The notes beneath the pieces are model-generated. The model saw only the letters and a list, made by a program, of their open reading frames with translations. It was not told the origin of the DNA and made no database searches. A program made the position numbers and the translations under genes. This document shows, piece by piece, positions 1 through 7,839 of a DNA stretch of 64,000 nt; position 1 is the stretch's first letter; each line of letters begins with the position of its first letter. The DNA comes from Lachnospiraceae bacterium MD308 (GTDB lineage Bacteria > Bacillota > Clostridia > Lachnospirales > Lachnospiraceae). Location: contig KE159795.1 of NCBI GenBank assembly GCA_000403475.2, positions 62,001 through 126,000 of the forward strand, read 5' to 3'.

Positions 1-1640
1 TTTCCAGTATCGGCGCCACGCCGGCACAGATTAGAACCTGTCTTATGCAAGAAGCGATGGCTTTAAGCCTGCTGCCGATACTATTGGGCAGTATATCGGG
101 AATTGTAATAAGCTTTTGTGCAATAAGAGCAGTCAACTTCTTTGCTTCGGATGTATCCGGACGCCACGAAGCTGTCTTTCAGTATCATCCGTTTATATTT
201 GCGGCTACGGTTTTAATCTCCTTTTTAACAGTAATTTTTTCTGCATGGATACCTGCAAGAAAGTTGAGCAAAATGACTCCGCTCGAAGCGATTAGAAATA
301 CCGGTGATTTATTTTTAAAGAAAAGAAGACATTCTCGGATTTTAGCTTTTATCTTTGGCATAAAAGGCGAACTTACCGGAAACTCACTGAAAGCCCGGGC
401 GAAATCTATGAGAATATCTTTCGTTTCATTATTGCTGTCTTTTCTGGGCTTTTCTATCATGCTCTGCTTTACTGCACTTGCCGATATCAGTACCAGATAT
501 ACTTATTTTGAACGGTATCAGAACGCCTGGGATGTCAGTGTAACCTTAAAGGACACAGAACTATCAGATTTTAGTTTGACAACAGAACTACAGAAGATTT
601 CTGGTATACAAGAGGCCACAGTGTATCAAAAGGCAGAATCAACGGTATTTCTGTCCGAAGAACTGCAGAGCGATGAGCTGACAGCTCTTGGCGGACTTGA
701 AACAATTTACAAAACTCCAAAGTCCGACGGCCGGTTTCAAGTGTCCGCCCCGATCATCATATTGGATGATGCAAGTTTTTCAGACTACTGTACAAAGATC
801 GGTGTCGCACCAAGACTTGACGGAGCAGTCGTATTAAATAAGATCTGGGACAGCGTGAACAGTAATTTCCGTCACAAAGAGCATATTCCCTTTGTAACGG
901 AAGACAGCCGGACAACCACTCTTTATAAAAATGACAAGAGCGCAGAAATTCCCATTATATCCTATACACAGACAGCCCCAAAACTGAGGGAAGAATATAA
1001 AGATTATTCCCTTGTGCACTTTATTCCCGTTTCGATGTGGAAAGACACCTTAAAGCAGATTGGCGAGGCTGATGAAGACAGCTATATCCGTGTTTTTTCA
1101 AGCGGAAATGCAAGCCTTGCTGACTTAAACCGTCTGGAAGAAGAAATCGTACAGCTTGTATCGAGCCAATATGAAATTGAAAGCGAAAACCGCGTACAGG
1201 AACAATTATCTAATGACCGTTTAATCCGGGGCATGAAAGTGATTTGGGGAGCTTTCTGTGTACTGCTTGCTATTATTGGTATTGCAAATGTATTTTCAAA
1301 TACGTTAGGGTTCCTCCGCCAGAGGAAGCGGGAATTTGCAAGGTATTTGTCCATTGGCCTGACACCGCAGGAAATGAAAAAAATGTTCTGCATCGAAGCG
1401 TTTATAATAGCAGGGAAGCCTCTTTTGATCACATTTCCCCTCACTGTACTGTTTGTGCAGTTTGCCGTGACAGCAAGCTATTTAGACCCAATCGTATTCT
1501 GGTCAGAAGCACCGATCCTTCCGATTCTGATATTTGCAGCCGCGATCGTACTATCCGTGGCGCTCGCTTATTACGTTGGCGGAAAGCGCCTTTTGCAGTG
1601 CGATTTGAATGAAATATTACAAAACGATGCCTTCGTTTAG
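1..1640 (+). CDS. ABC transporter permease, FtsX family (5' end outside the window)
   Basis: This is the C-terminal part of a FtsX/MacB-type ABC permease. The frame is open from the first bases of the window and reads SSIGATPAQIRTCLMQEA before the first ATG at 45, a typical FtsX segment, so the true start lies upstream. Visible are a hydrophobic FtsX block at about residues 1-80 (counted from that ATG), a long extracytoplasmic domain at about 150-390, and a final three-helix FtsX domain at about 400-525 that repeats the motif as YLSIGLTPQEMKKMF. Such permeases partner with a separate ATPase, often for peptide-antibiotic sensing or export in Firmicutes; the ATPase is presumably upstream. Its 3' end overlaps the convergent MATE gene by four bases. 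The substrate is unknown. Confidence 0.85.
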   Translation, partial: SSIGATPAQIRTCLMQEAMALSLLPILLGSISGIVISFCAIRAVNFFASDVSGRHEAVFQYHPFIFAATVLISFLTVIFSAWIPARKLSKMTPLEAIRNTGDLFLKKRRHSRILAFIFGIKGELTGNSLKARAKSMRISFVSLLLSFLGFSIMLCFTALADISTRYTYFERYQNAWDVSVTLKDTELSDFSLTTELQKISGIQEATVYQKAESTVFLSEELQSDELTALGGLETIYKTPKSDGRFQVSAPIIILDDASFSDYCTKIGVAPRLDGAVVLNKIWDSVNSNFRHKEHIPFVTEDSRTTTLYKNDKSAEIPIISYTQTAPKLREEYKDYSLVHFIPVSMWKDTLKQIGEADEDSYIRVFSSGNASLADLNRLEEEIVQLVSSQYEIESENRVQEQLSNDRLIRGMKVIWGAFCVLLAIIGIANVFSNTLGFLRQRKREFARYLSIGLTPQEMKKMFCIEAFIIAGKPLLITFPLTVLFVQFAVTASYLDPIVFWSEAPILPILIFAAAIVLSVALAYYVGGKRLLQCDLNEILQNDAFV

Positions 1641-3004
1641 AAAGCTTTAAATAGCAAATATACTGTTACGATGAGCGCGAAAAACTCAGCAAGCGGGACA
1701 GCAAGCCATACACCCGTTACCCCTAAAAATTGAGGCAATGCCAAAAGGAACATCGTAATAAATACAAATGTCCGCAGGAAAGATATAGCTGCAGACGCCT
1801 TTCCGTTAGATAATGCCGTAAATAAAGCAGACGAAAAAATATTGTATCCCGAAAACAGAAAACTAAATGAAAAAATGGAAAACCCTGTTTTTGTAATCTC
1901 AAATACATTCCTGTTGTTCTCTGCAAATACTCTTGCAATGTTTTCCCCGCCAAGCAGGGAAAACAAAAATACGAGCATGGAAATCCCTGCTATAAAGCGG
2001 AAACATATACGTACCGTCGCTTTGAGCCGCCTTACATTCCCGCTGCCATAGTTATAGCTTATAATTGGGGCTGTTCCCATGGAAAAACCAATATAAAGGG
2101 TAGTTAAAAGAAACTGCGAATATATGATAACCGTAATCGCAGCCACTCCGTCCTCGCCCAAAAGCTTCATCATAGTTACATTAAACAAGAATGTAGTTAC
2201 GGCAGCCGAACATTGGCTCACCATTTCAGACACACCATTCGAACAGCTTTTTAACAAAACCGATGCGTCCATTTTCGGCCTGCAAAAATACAGCTCACTT
2301 CTTTTAGCTGCAGCGTCTCCCACCGGCAGCCCCCTTTTCATGCTATGGAACGGCAGAAAAAATATTGTACCGATAATTGCCGGTATCATATATCCAATAC
2401 CTGTCCCAACAGCAGCCCCTTTAATACCCATTTGCAGCAAGACAATAAAAACGTAATCAAAAACAATGTTGAGAACCCCTGCCAGAACGGCAAGCACAAG
2501 ACCCAACGTCGGTCTCCCTGCCGTCACAAACAGATTCTGATATAACACCTGCATCATGTTAAAGACAGCAAATATGAACTGTATCGTCATATAATCCTTG
2601 CAGTATGGGAACAGAACTTCACTTGCTCCCAGCCCCCAGATAATCTCATCTAAAAAGAGAAGGCCTGTCACTGTAATCGCCAGACCTACGACTACTCCTG
2701 TCATGACAATCAACGTGAAATTGCTTCGGGCTTCCTCTGCGTTTCCATTCCCCATTTTCTTCGCAACGACTGCACTGCCGCCTGTCGCAAGCATCGTCCC
2801 CAGACCGACAATCAGATTGATGACTGGACATACGATATTGATGGACGACAAAGCGTCTGTATCTACAAATCGCGCCACAAAAATTGTGTCTACAATAGTG
2901 TATAATCCCATGAACAGCATCATCACCATGCTTGGGAAGGCAAATCTGATCAGAGATCTGGCATCAAAGTTTTTTGCCAATGGATTTTTCTGTGTTTTGC
3001 TCAT
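1637..3004 (-). CDS. MATE family efflux transporter
   Basis: A 455-residue polytopic membrane protein with about 12 hydrophobic segments and MATE signatures. These include an N-terminal LIRFAFPSMVMMLFMGLYTIVDTIF-like first helix and the ATGGSAVVAKKMGNG loop at about 75-90. It is the usual length for the family and most resembles the NorM/DinF-MepA side. MATE proteins export cationic drugs or metabolites in exchange for Na+ or H+. Its start codon overlaps the stop of the upstream AraC-GNAT gene (ATGA type), so the two form a regulator-transporter operon. The substrate cannot be read from sequence. Confidence 0.9.
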   Translation of the reverse strand: MSKTQKNPLAKNFDARSLIRFAFPSMVMMLFMGLYTIVDTIFVARFVDTDALSSINIVCPVINLIVGLGTMLATGGSAVVAKKMGNGNAEEARSNFTLIVMTGVVVGLAITVTGLLFLDEIIWGLGASEVLFPYCKDYMTIQFIFAVFNMMQVLYQNLFVTAGRPTLGLVLAVLAGVLNIVFDYVFIVLLQMGIKGAAVGTGIGYMIPAIIGTIFFLPFHSMKRGLPVGDAAAKRSELYFCRPKMDASVLLKSCSNGVSEMVSQCSAAVTTFLFNVTMMKLLGEDGVAAITVIIYSQFLLTTLYIGFSMGTAPIISYNYGSGNVRRLKATVRICFRFIAGISMLVFLFSLLGGENIARVFAENNRNVFEITKTGFSIFSFSFLFSGYNIFSSALFTALSNGKASAAISFLRTFVFITMFLLALPQFLGVTGVWLAVPLAEFFALIVTVYLLFKAF

Positions 3005-3840
3005 TTCTTGTTCTTTGGAAGAAGCACGAAACGCTGTGTCGGATACCCATATTCCACAAGCAGCTCCCGTTCTGCAAATCCAAGACGCAGGTATTCTTCC
3101 CGATAGCCCGTATCTGCCTTATCACCTACACGGTATGTCGTCAACGTGATCTCTTTTCCGCATAGCAATTCGTCTGCCAGCTTATCAACAAACAGCTTTG
3201 TAATGCCAAGATGCCGATACTGCGGATGGACAGCCAGAAAGTCTATGCTTCCCTTGCCTTTCGAAAATCCCATCACACCGACTGTCAAACAGACATCCCG
3301 CAAAATCAAAGCCCTTTTATCGGCGATATACTGATGCAAGTTCGCGGTGTAGCTCTCCTTATCCAGACGCGGATAGCCATCAATCGTAAGGCTTACCAGT
3401 TCCATCCAGTCCTCCACATCTGCGGGCGTGGCAAATTTTATATCTTCCTTTGTCAAATCCGTTTTTACAAGTTCTCCCTCTAGTTTTATTTCAAGCTGTA
3501 ACGGGTAGAAGTTTTCCATTTCCCGAAATTGTGCCGGGGAAGTTTTATACATTGCCTTAAATATATCCGTAAATGCCTGCTGGCTTTCATACCCGCTCAT
3601 AATGGCAATCTCAATAATCGGTTTTTCAGAAAACACAAGAAGCTTTGCCGCTTCTGTAAGCTGACGCCTTTTTGCATAGTCGTGAACAGTCAAGCCGACT
3701 GTCTTTGTGAAAATCCGATGCAGGTGATATTTCGAATAGTGCAGCGCCGATGCAACCATATCTAAATCCATCTTTTCATGCAGATGTTCTTCGATATAGC
3801 GGATTGCCTGTGAAACAACGCGTACTGCCCGACCTTGCAT
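3001..3840 (-). CDS. AraC-family regulator fused to a GNAT acetyltransferase domain
   Basis: A 279-residue two-domain protein. Residues ~5-105 form an AraC/XylS double helix-turn-helix (AIRYIEEHLHEKMDLDMVA, then SGYESQQAFTDIFKAMYKTSPAQFR). Residues ~135-275 look like a GNAT N-acetyltransferase, with a DFLAVHPQYRHLGITKLFVDKL acetyl-CoA-binding segment. The start is preceded by GGAGAGGAGGG. It is translationally coupled to the MATE gene, so it probably controls that pump. Whether the GNAT domain is an enzyme or has become a ligand sensor cannot be decided here. The domain order (DNA-binding first, GNAT last) is clear. Confidence 0.85.
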   Translation of the reverse strand: MQGRAVRVVSQAIRYIEEHLHEKMDLDMVASALHYSKYHLHRIFTKTVGLTVHDYAKRRQLTEAAKLLVFSEKPIIEIAIMSGYESQQAFTDIFKAMYKTSPAQFREMENFYPLQLEIKLEGELVKTDLTKEDIKFATPADVEDWMELVSLTIDGYPRLDKESYTANLHQYIADKRALILRDVCLTVGVMGFSKGKGSIDFLAVHPQYRHLGITKLFVDKLADELLCGKEITLTTYRVGDKADTGYREEYLRLGFAERELLVEYGYPTQRFVLLPKNKK

Positions 3841-3990
3841 TTCGCTCCCTCCTCTCCTTTTTTACTCATGCTCTCAGGGCGTAAAGACACACCCTTTCGG
3901 CATTGCAATGAGATATTGTAGCACAAAGAATTTTCTGCCTTTTCATGATTCTTGCTGTATTTAACCGTTCATATTAAAACAGCTCTTTTT

Positions 3991-5040
3991 TCAATGCCTC
4001 AATTTTAAGTCATGTAATCGGTTATCCATCCTGAATTTCTTTTTTCTTGGGTCGCCCTCTGCCCGGTAAACAGTTAAGCTCTCTAAGTCAAATACGGAAC
4101 TCCAGACTGTTTCAAAGTCTGGCTCATTGTCATATTGGCACATAAAACCATAATCGCCCTTTAAAAGCTGCTTAGTGGTTTCAATATAATCCTCTTTTAT
4201 CCGTCCCGAAGCAAAACTGTCTATAACAACTTTATACCGTTTATGGGAATCATAATCATCCCCATTTGCATCATCATATGGTTTCATTTCATCGGATGTA
4301 AAACTGTTGACGGTGCAAATGATTCTGCCATTTTCAAAACTTTCTGCATCTCGGATTTTTTTCATGGACGGCGTACATTCAGCCACTTTCATATCACCGC
4401 TTTTATCTGCAGCCAAAATATTACAATTAGAAGCGATTGGAAGTTCCATTAGTAAAGAAACTGCCTGTTCCGTATTATCCGCTTTCTCAAGCAGATACCG
4501 CACGATGAAACAGGAATTAAATCCCGCCTGTATCTTATCAAGGCTGGTCATTACAAAAGTCATGCAGGCAGCAAGCCCATGTTCATTTATTCCCTCCTCC
4601 CCGTTAATAAAAGAGGATGTCGTAATTTGAAATCTATTTCCGTTTTTCGGGGCATAGATTTCACTTTTGCTCCCCTCCCGCAGATAAGGCGGCAAGTCAT
4701 TGTTTCTGCCATACAGGATTCTTCCGTCCTTTGCATATGCGAAAGCGGTACATCCCCGAACGGGGGTGGGAATATTGATCTCCAAGTTATACATGCAGCA
4801 TCCCATACATAGCATCCAAGAAGCAAAACGCAGATAATCCGCACCTATGGCGTCGCTCACCCCTCTGATTTCCTCGCATACCTCTGGGAAATATTTTCTT
4901 AATGCCGCTTCGCTCCGTTTCCCATGTTCCAGTTGAAAATCATCCAAATGGAGAGGGAAAGAAACTTGGCGTTTTTTGAATATCTTTCCACGCTTCACGC
5001 CCATTTCATAATGGTCGCCCTTTAACCTTAAATGATACAT
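3991..5040 (-). CDS. C45-family (acyl-CoA:6-APA acyltransferase / linear amide C-N) hydrolase
   Basis: A 349-residue Ntn-hydrolase-like protein. The likely nucleophile is Cys97 in PVRGCTAFAYAKDGRILYGRN; C45 enzymes cleave themselves before this Cys to expose the catalytic N-terminus. The following GRNNDLP and the INEHGLAACMTFV segment fit the family's NN and NE(x)GL signatures. Relatives hydrolyse amides or transfer acyl groups on small molecules or peptides, and some act on bile-salt-like or N-acyl substrates. No signal peptide is seen, so it is cytoplasmic. It lies three bases downstream of the AraC-GyrI gene in the same orientation, suggesting co-transcription. The substrate is unknown. 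Confidence 0.8.
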   Translation of the reverse strand: MYHLRLKGDHYEMGVKRGKIFKKRQVSFPLHLDDFQLEHGKRSEAALRKYFPEVCEEIRGVSDAIGADYLRFASWMLCMGCCMYNLEINIPTPVRGCTAFAYAKDGRILYGRNNDLPPYLREGSKSEIYAPKNGNRFQITTSSFINGEEGINEHGLAACMTFVMTSLDKIQAGFNSCFIVRYLLEKADNTEQAVSLLMELPIASNCNILAADKSGDMKVAECTPSMKKIRDAESFENGRIICTVNSFTSDEMKPYDDANGDDYDSHKRYKVVIDSFASGRIKEDYIETTKQLLKGDYGFMCQYDNEPDFETVWSSVFDLESLTVYRAEGDPRKKKFRMDNRLHDLKLRH

Positions 5041-5043
5041 CGT

Positions 5044-5907
5044 TTAATCATCCTCCTTAACAATTGCAATCCGTACTTCGGAATGTCCATGTGCCGCCTG
5101 TCCGCTGCAAATCGGATACACTTCAATATCTGGCAGCTCTGCATATTTATATCCAGAGAACGGCAGCCATTCCATATAGAACCGCTTAAACACACTCTGC
5201 ACATCTTCCTTAAAACGCCCATCGTTTTCAAATATCACCCATGTAGCCGCAGGGATTTCACATTCATACATTCCTCCAGGGACAGGGGAATTTGTAGCAA
5301 CGCCGATGTAGTAATAAATTTCTTTCGGATTTTTATATACGCTGATTCCTAAAATTCCTCTTGGCTCTCCATTAGACAGCCTGCATATTTCCAAAAATTG
5401 TTTTCCTTGCAATGACGCTTTCCAAAACTCTGGGACAGCTCTTAAATTTTCTTCTATATCCGATGTCAAAGAAATACGGATACCCACAATACGCAGGGGC
5501 GGCTTCTCCGCAATACGATATGCCATAGCGTTTCCTCCTGTGACTTCAATCTTAAACTGAATGGACGGATATGCTTGCAGAACACTTCCCCCTAGTTTAG
5601 CTGTTGTCGGTGTGATACCATGAACATTCTGAAAAGCCCGATGAAAAGAAGTCGGAGAGGAATATCCATACTTTAATGCAACATCTATTACCCTGCTGCC
5701 TGTCCGCTGCAATTCAAATGCCGCCTGTGTCATTTTTCGGCGGCGTATGTATTCTGCCAGCGACACACCCGAAACATAGGAAAAAACACGCTGAAAATAA
5801 TAGGGCGAACAACACGCAATGCGGGCCGCTTCATCATGTGATATTTCCTTGTCCAGATTATCTTCTATGTAATCAATGCTTGCTCCAAGCTTTCTCAACC
5901 ATTCCAT
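5044..5907 (-). CDS. AraC-family regulator with GyrI-like effector domain
   Basis: A 287-residue regulator starting MEWLRKLGAS. Residues ~5-105 are an AraC double helix-turn-helix (ISHDEAARIACCSPYYFQRVFSYVSG, then KYGYSSPTSFHRAFQNVHGITP). The C-terminal ~155 residues resemble the GyrI/BmrR effector-binding fold (VGIRISLTSDIEENLRAVPEFW ... PGGMYECEIPAATWVIFENDG), which binds bulky small ligands. I chose the ATG at 5907; the frame stays open upstream but shows no family features there. An uninterrupted G15 run (sense strand) sits seven bases before this ATG and is the only purine-rich stretch that could serve as the Shine-Dalgarno. It probably regulates the adjacent C45 hydrolase gene. Confidence 0.85.
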   Translation of the reverse strand: MEWLRKLGASIDYIEDNLDKEISHDEAARIACCSPYYFQRVFSYVSGVSLAEYIRRRKMTQAAFELQRTGSRVIDVALKYGYSSPTSFHRAFQNVHGITPTTAKLGGSVLQAYPSIQFKIEVTGGNAMAYRIAEKPPLRIVGIRISLTSDIEENLRAVPEFWKASLQGKQFLEICRLSNGEPRGILGISVYKNPKEIYYYIGVATNSPVPGGMYECEIPAATWVIFENDGRFKEDVQSVFKRFYMEWLPFSGYKYAELPDIEVYPICSGQAAHGHSEVRIAIVKEDD

Positions 5908-5914
5908 CCTTTTA

Positions 5915-5929
5915 CCCCCCCCCCCCCCC
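5915..5929 (-). repeat. Homopolymeric G15 tract just upstream of the AraC-GyrI start
   Basis: Fifteen consecutive C on the plus strand (G on the sense strand) end seven bases before the ATG at 5907. Because the tract overlaps the ribosome-binding region, slipped-strand length changes could tune translation. It could also be a sequencing or assembly length error, which is common for such runs. Confidence 0.8.
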
Positions 5930-6038
5930 TTGCAGTTAATGATAGCCCAATGCGATTTACATTTCCTCTCTTTTTCTGCTATCTTTTGTAAACACAAGTA
6001 TAGTGTATAAGAATAAAAATTTGATTTCAACCATGCAG

Positions 6039-6609
6039 CTACATTAGTTCCATACATCCCGCCTGTATTGCCTGTATGTTCCCTGCAATTTTTTCTTCCG
6101 GCCAGTCCCACCATCTCATTTTAAGCAACTGGTCTATTTTTTCATCAGAAAACCGTTTTTTATAGGTTTTGCAGGGACGCCTCCCACAATGGTATAGGGC
6201 GGCACATCTTTTGTGACAACTGCATGAGTTCCAATAACCGCTCCATCTCCGACCGTCACGCCTGCTAAAATAACCGCTCTTCAAAAAATAACGGAAACAG
6301 ATAAGTAGATAAGGAAGCCAGCGTATGGTTTGCACTGTTGAAAAGAAATTTCACCCCACATGCAATCGAGCAGAATTTTCCAATCCTGAGTTTAGCATGA
6401 TTGATTGGATAATGATACAGTACATTATTTTGCTCAAACTCCGCAGGGCCATGTACAAAATCATGATACATCGTATAATCTCCAATTTCGATATTAGGTT
6501 TCGTAACCACTTTTTTCAAATAGACAGTCTGTGTATCCCCTGTCCTTGGATATATTTTTTGTAAGTCTTCCGTATTATTACCTCCAGTCCGTATAGAATA
6601 CCCTATCAT
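6039..6609 (-). pseudogene. Xenobiotic (Vat/CatB-type) O-acetyltransferase, broken
   Basis: A left-handed beta-helix (hexapeptide) acetyltransferase of the streptogramin/chloramphenicol type, now broken. The N-terminal part (start MIGYSIRTGG at 6609) reads through IGDYTMYHDF, RIGKFCSIACGVKFLFNSANH and LFPLFFEE in one frame. It then jumps at about 6270 to a second frame with [36 protein letters not shown]. The usual stretch between those blocks is missing, so there is an out-of-frame deletion. A second frameshift in an A6 run near 6155 is needed to reach [24 protein letters not shown] at the C-terminus. At least two lesions make a functional product very unlikely. Confidence 0.85.
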
Positions 6610-6640
6610 TTTACTTGTCTGCCGGCACAGTTTCAATACA

Positions 6641-7236
6641 TTAAATATTACAGAAATAACGAAAAGAGAGCCGCCCATTAACAGGCCGCTCTCCTTTCGT
6701 TATTTCCGATATAATTTTTCTGATGGCATACGCCGAAAGACAGTATTTATCAGCAAGTTCCCCTATAGGAACTCCTCTGTGATACTCTGCAATGATGGCT
6801 TTATTACGCCATTCAAGCTCCTTCCGGTAACCGGACCATTCACCCCAGGATTTATGTTGTTCCCTCTTAGCCGGAATATAGATATATCCTGCCTGGATAC
6901 CCTCAGTGAACAAAGGAACACACGCCCTGAACCATGATATTTGGGTGATTTTCTGCGTTGTCCTCAATCGGCGTACGTCCAGTACGCCTCAATCGTCCGC
7001 CTTGAAAGTCGCCCAAATATCTATGGTCAGGGTCGTAGAGTCGGAAAGAAACCAATTTTTGTTCCTGCAAGGCGCTTGACTGACGCGTACTGGGCGTACG
7101 CGGAAGGAAAGCAACGCAGCAGGAGCAAAAATTGGTTCTTCTCCGACCGTGTGTTCCTTTGTTCACTGAGGGTATATTTTTGCAATTCCTCAACCAACAC
7201 ACCAGGGAGAATTTCATTTGCATTTATATACTTCAT
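6641..7236 (-). pseudogene. Small CD3324-like HTH protein gene split by a MITE
   Basis: The 5' part starts at 7236 behind AAGGAGG and encodes MKYINANEILPGVLVEELQKY. The 3' part encodes IQAGYIYIPAKREQHKSWGE followed by a helix-turn-helix (HRGVPIGELADKYCLSAYAIRKII). Both match the compact HTH proteins called CD3324-like in Clostridia. Between them lies a 273-bp inverted-repeat insertion. Removing it with one TA copy joins the halves exactly in frame (EELQKY-IQAGYIYIP), so this was one intact gene of about 107 codons before insertion. Function unknown; the HTH suggests a small DNA-binding regulator. Confidence 0.85.
6900..7172. mobile_element. MITE-like palindromic element with TA target duplication
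   Basis: A 273-bp non-coding insertion with perfect 25-bp terminal inverted repeats (6900-6924 and 7148-7172, beginning CCCTCAGTGAACAAAGGAAC), flanked on both sides by TA (6898-6899 and 7173-7174). The TA duplication suggests mobilisation by an IS630/Tc1-mariner-type transposase, not seen in this window. The interior consists of two further hairpins, 6925-7032 and 7040-7147, each capped by a small GTACGC palindrome (6970-6988 and 7085-7101), so a single strand can fold into a cloverleaf-like shape. ORFs inside are fortuitous. Confidence 0.85.
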
Positions 7237-7281
7237 ATACAGGCTTCCTCCTTGATTCTTCAAAAGACAACATGAAATGTG

Positions 7282-7398
7282 TGTCTTTCGATTTAATTCC
7301 TCCTGCATAAACAACTGCAAACACTGTTGATAGCTGATTCCAGAAATCCTAGCTTTGTTTTTCAATTTCGCAAGAACAGACGCCGCCTTATCTATCAT
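7282..7398 (-). pseudogene. AbiEii/AbiGii-type nucleotidyltransferase toxin, N-terminal remnant
   Basis: The frame from the ATG at 7398 reads MIDKAASVLAKLKNKARISG then ISYQQCLQLFMQEE. This resembles the first helix region of AbiEii/AbiGii type IV toxins (nucleotidyltransferases). Homology stops near 7290 and the catalytic domain is absent. The ATG overlaps the stop of an upstream frame (TAATG) whose visible tail ends KKRVKDLIGVWL. That overlap is what an antitoxin-toxin gene pair would show, but I do not recognise the tail. Call based on a short match. Confidence 0.5.
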
Positions 7399-7522
7399 TA
7401 CAACCACACTCCAATCAAATCCTTCACACGCTTCTTTATCCTCTTAAACGTCGAAAAACTATGTATCGGAACCCCCACCATATCATGCCGTCCCAAAATA
7501 CAGTAAGTGGAACATTACCGCT

Positions 7523-7771
7523 GCTTCTCTGGGTACAGAAGAACTCGCCCACATGGAAATGATCTGCGCGATTGTACACCAGCTTACGCGGGATCTTACT
7601 CCGGAACAGATAGAAAAGTCAGGCTTTGACAAATATTATGTGGATCATACGCTGGCTCTCTGGCCGCAGTCTGCGGGCGGTTCTCCCTGGACGGCAACTT
7701 ACTTCCAGTCGAAAGGAGATCCGATTACAGACTTGCATGAGGATATGGCGGCAGATGGTACGATTTTGTAA
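7523..7771 (+). pseudogene. Manganese catalase (CotJC-like), internal fragment left of the element
   Basis: The plus-strand frame reads LGTEELAHMEMICAIVHQLT, then KSGFDKYYVDHTLALWPQSAGGSPW and SKGDPITDLHEDMAA, which is the core of a manganese-catalase/spore-coat CotJC protein. GTEELAHMEM carries Mn-binding Glu/His positions. The normal first ~60 residues are missing; the sequence before about 7520 is unrelated. After ...HEDMAA the frame runs into the mobile element and stops within a few codons. The missing C-terminal part lies 17.8 kb away at 25,556-25,765, so the gene was split by integration and has also lost its 5' end. Confidence 0.85.
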
Positions 7772-7779
7772 GTACAACA
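7754..7779. other. attL: left junction of the integrated element
   Basis: The catalase codons GAG GAT ATG GCG GCA GA break here. The GA at 7754-7755 is the shared crossover dinucleotide, also present at 25559-25560. The first 24 element bases (7756-7779) match, in inverted orientation, the last 24 bases before the right junction at 18 of 24 positions (consensus TGnTnCGAnnTTGTAAnnACAACA). This is expected for the paired binding sites of a large serine recombinase; GA cores are known for TndX of Tn5397. Confidence 0.8.
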
Positions 7780-7796
7780 TTTGGGGGTTAAGAGAC

Positions 7797-7839
7797 GGTT
7801 CTTCATATCTGATATACGATTACACCAGATATGAGAACC
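7797..7839 (-). terminator. Inverted repeat just after the recombinase stop codon
   Basis: GGTTCTTCATATCTG (7797-7811) pairs imperfectly with CAGATATGAGAACC (7826-7839), directly behind the recombinase stop. It lacks a strong T-run, so it may be a weak terminator or part of the left att site. Confidence 0.45.

Noticed and set aside
6903-7407. ORFs crossing the MITE on both strands
   Set aside because: They exist only because the palindromic insert is open by chance; the real gene reads through the flanks after removal of the insert.
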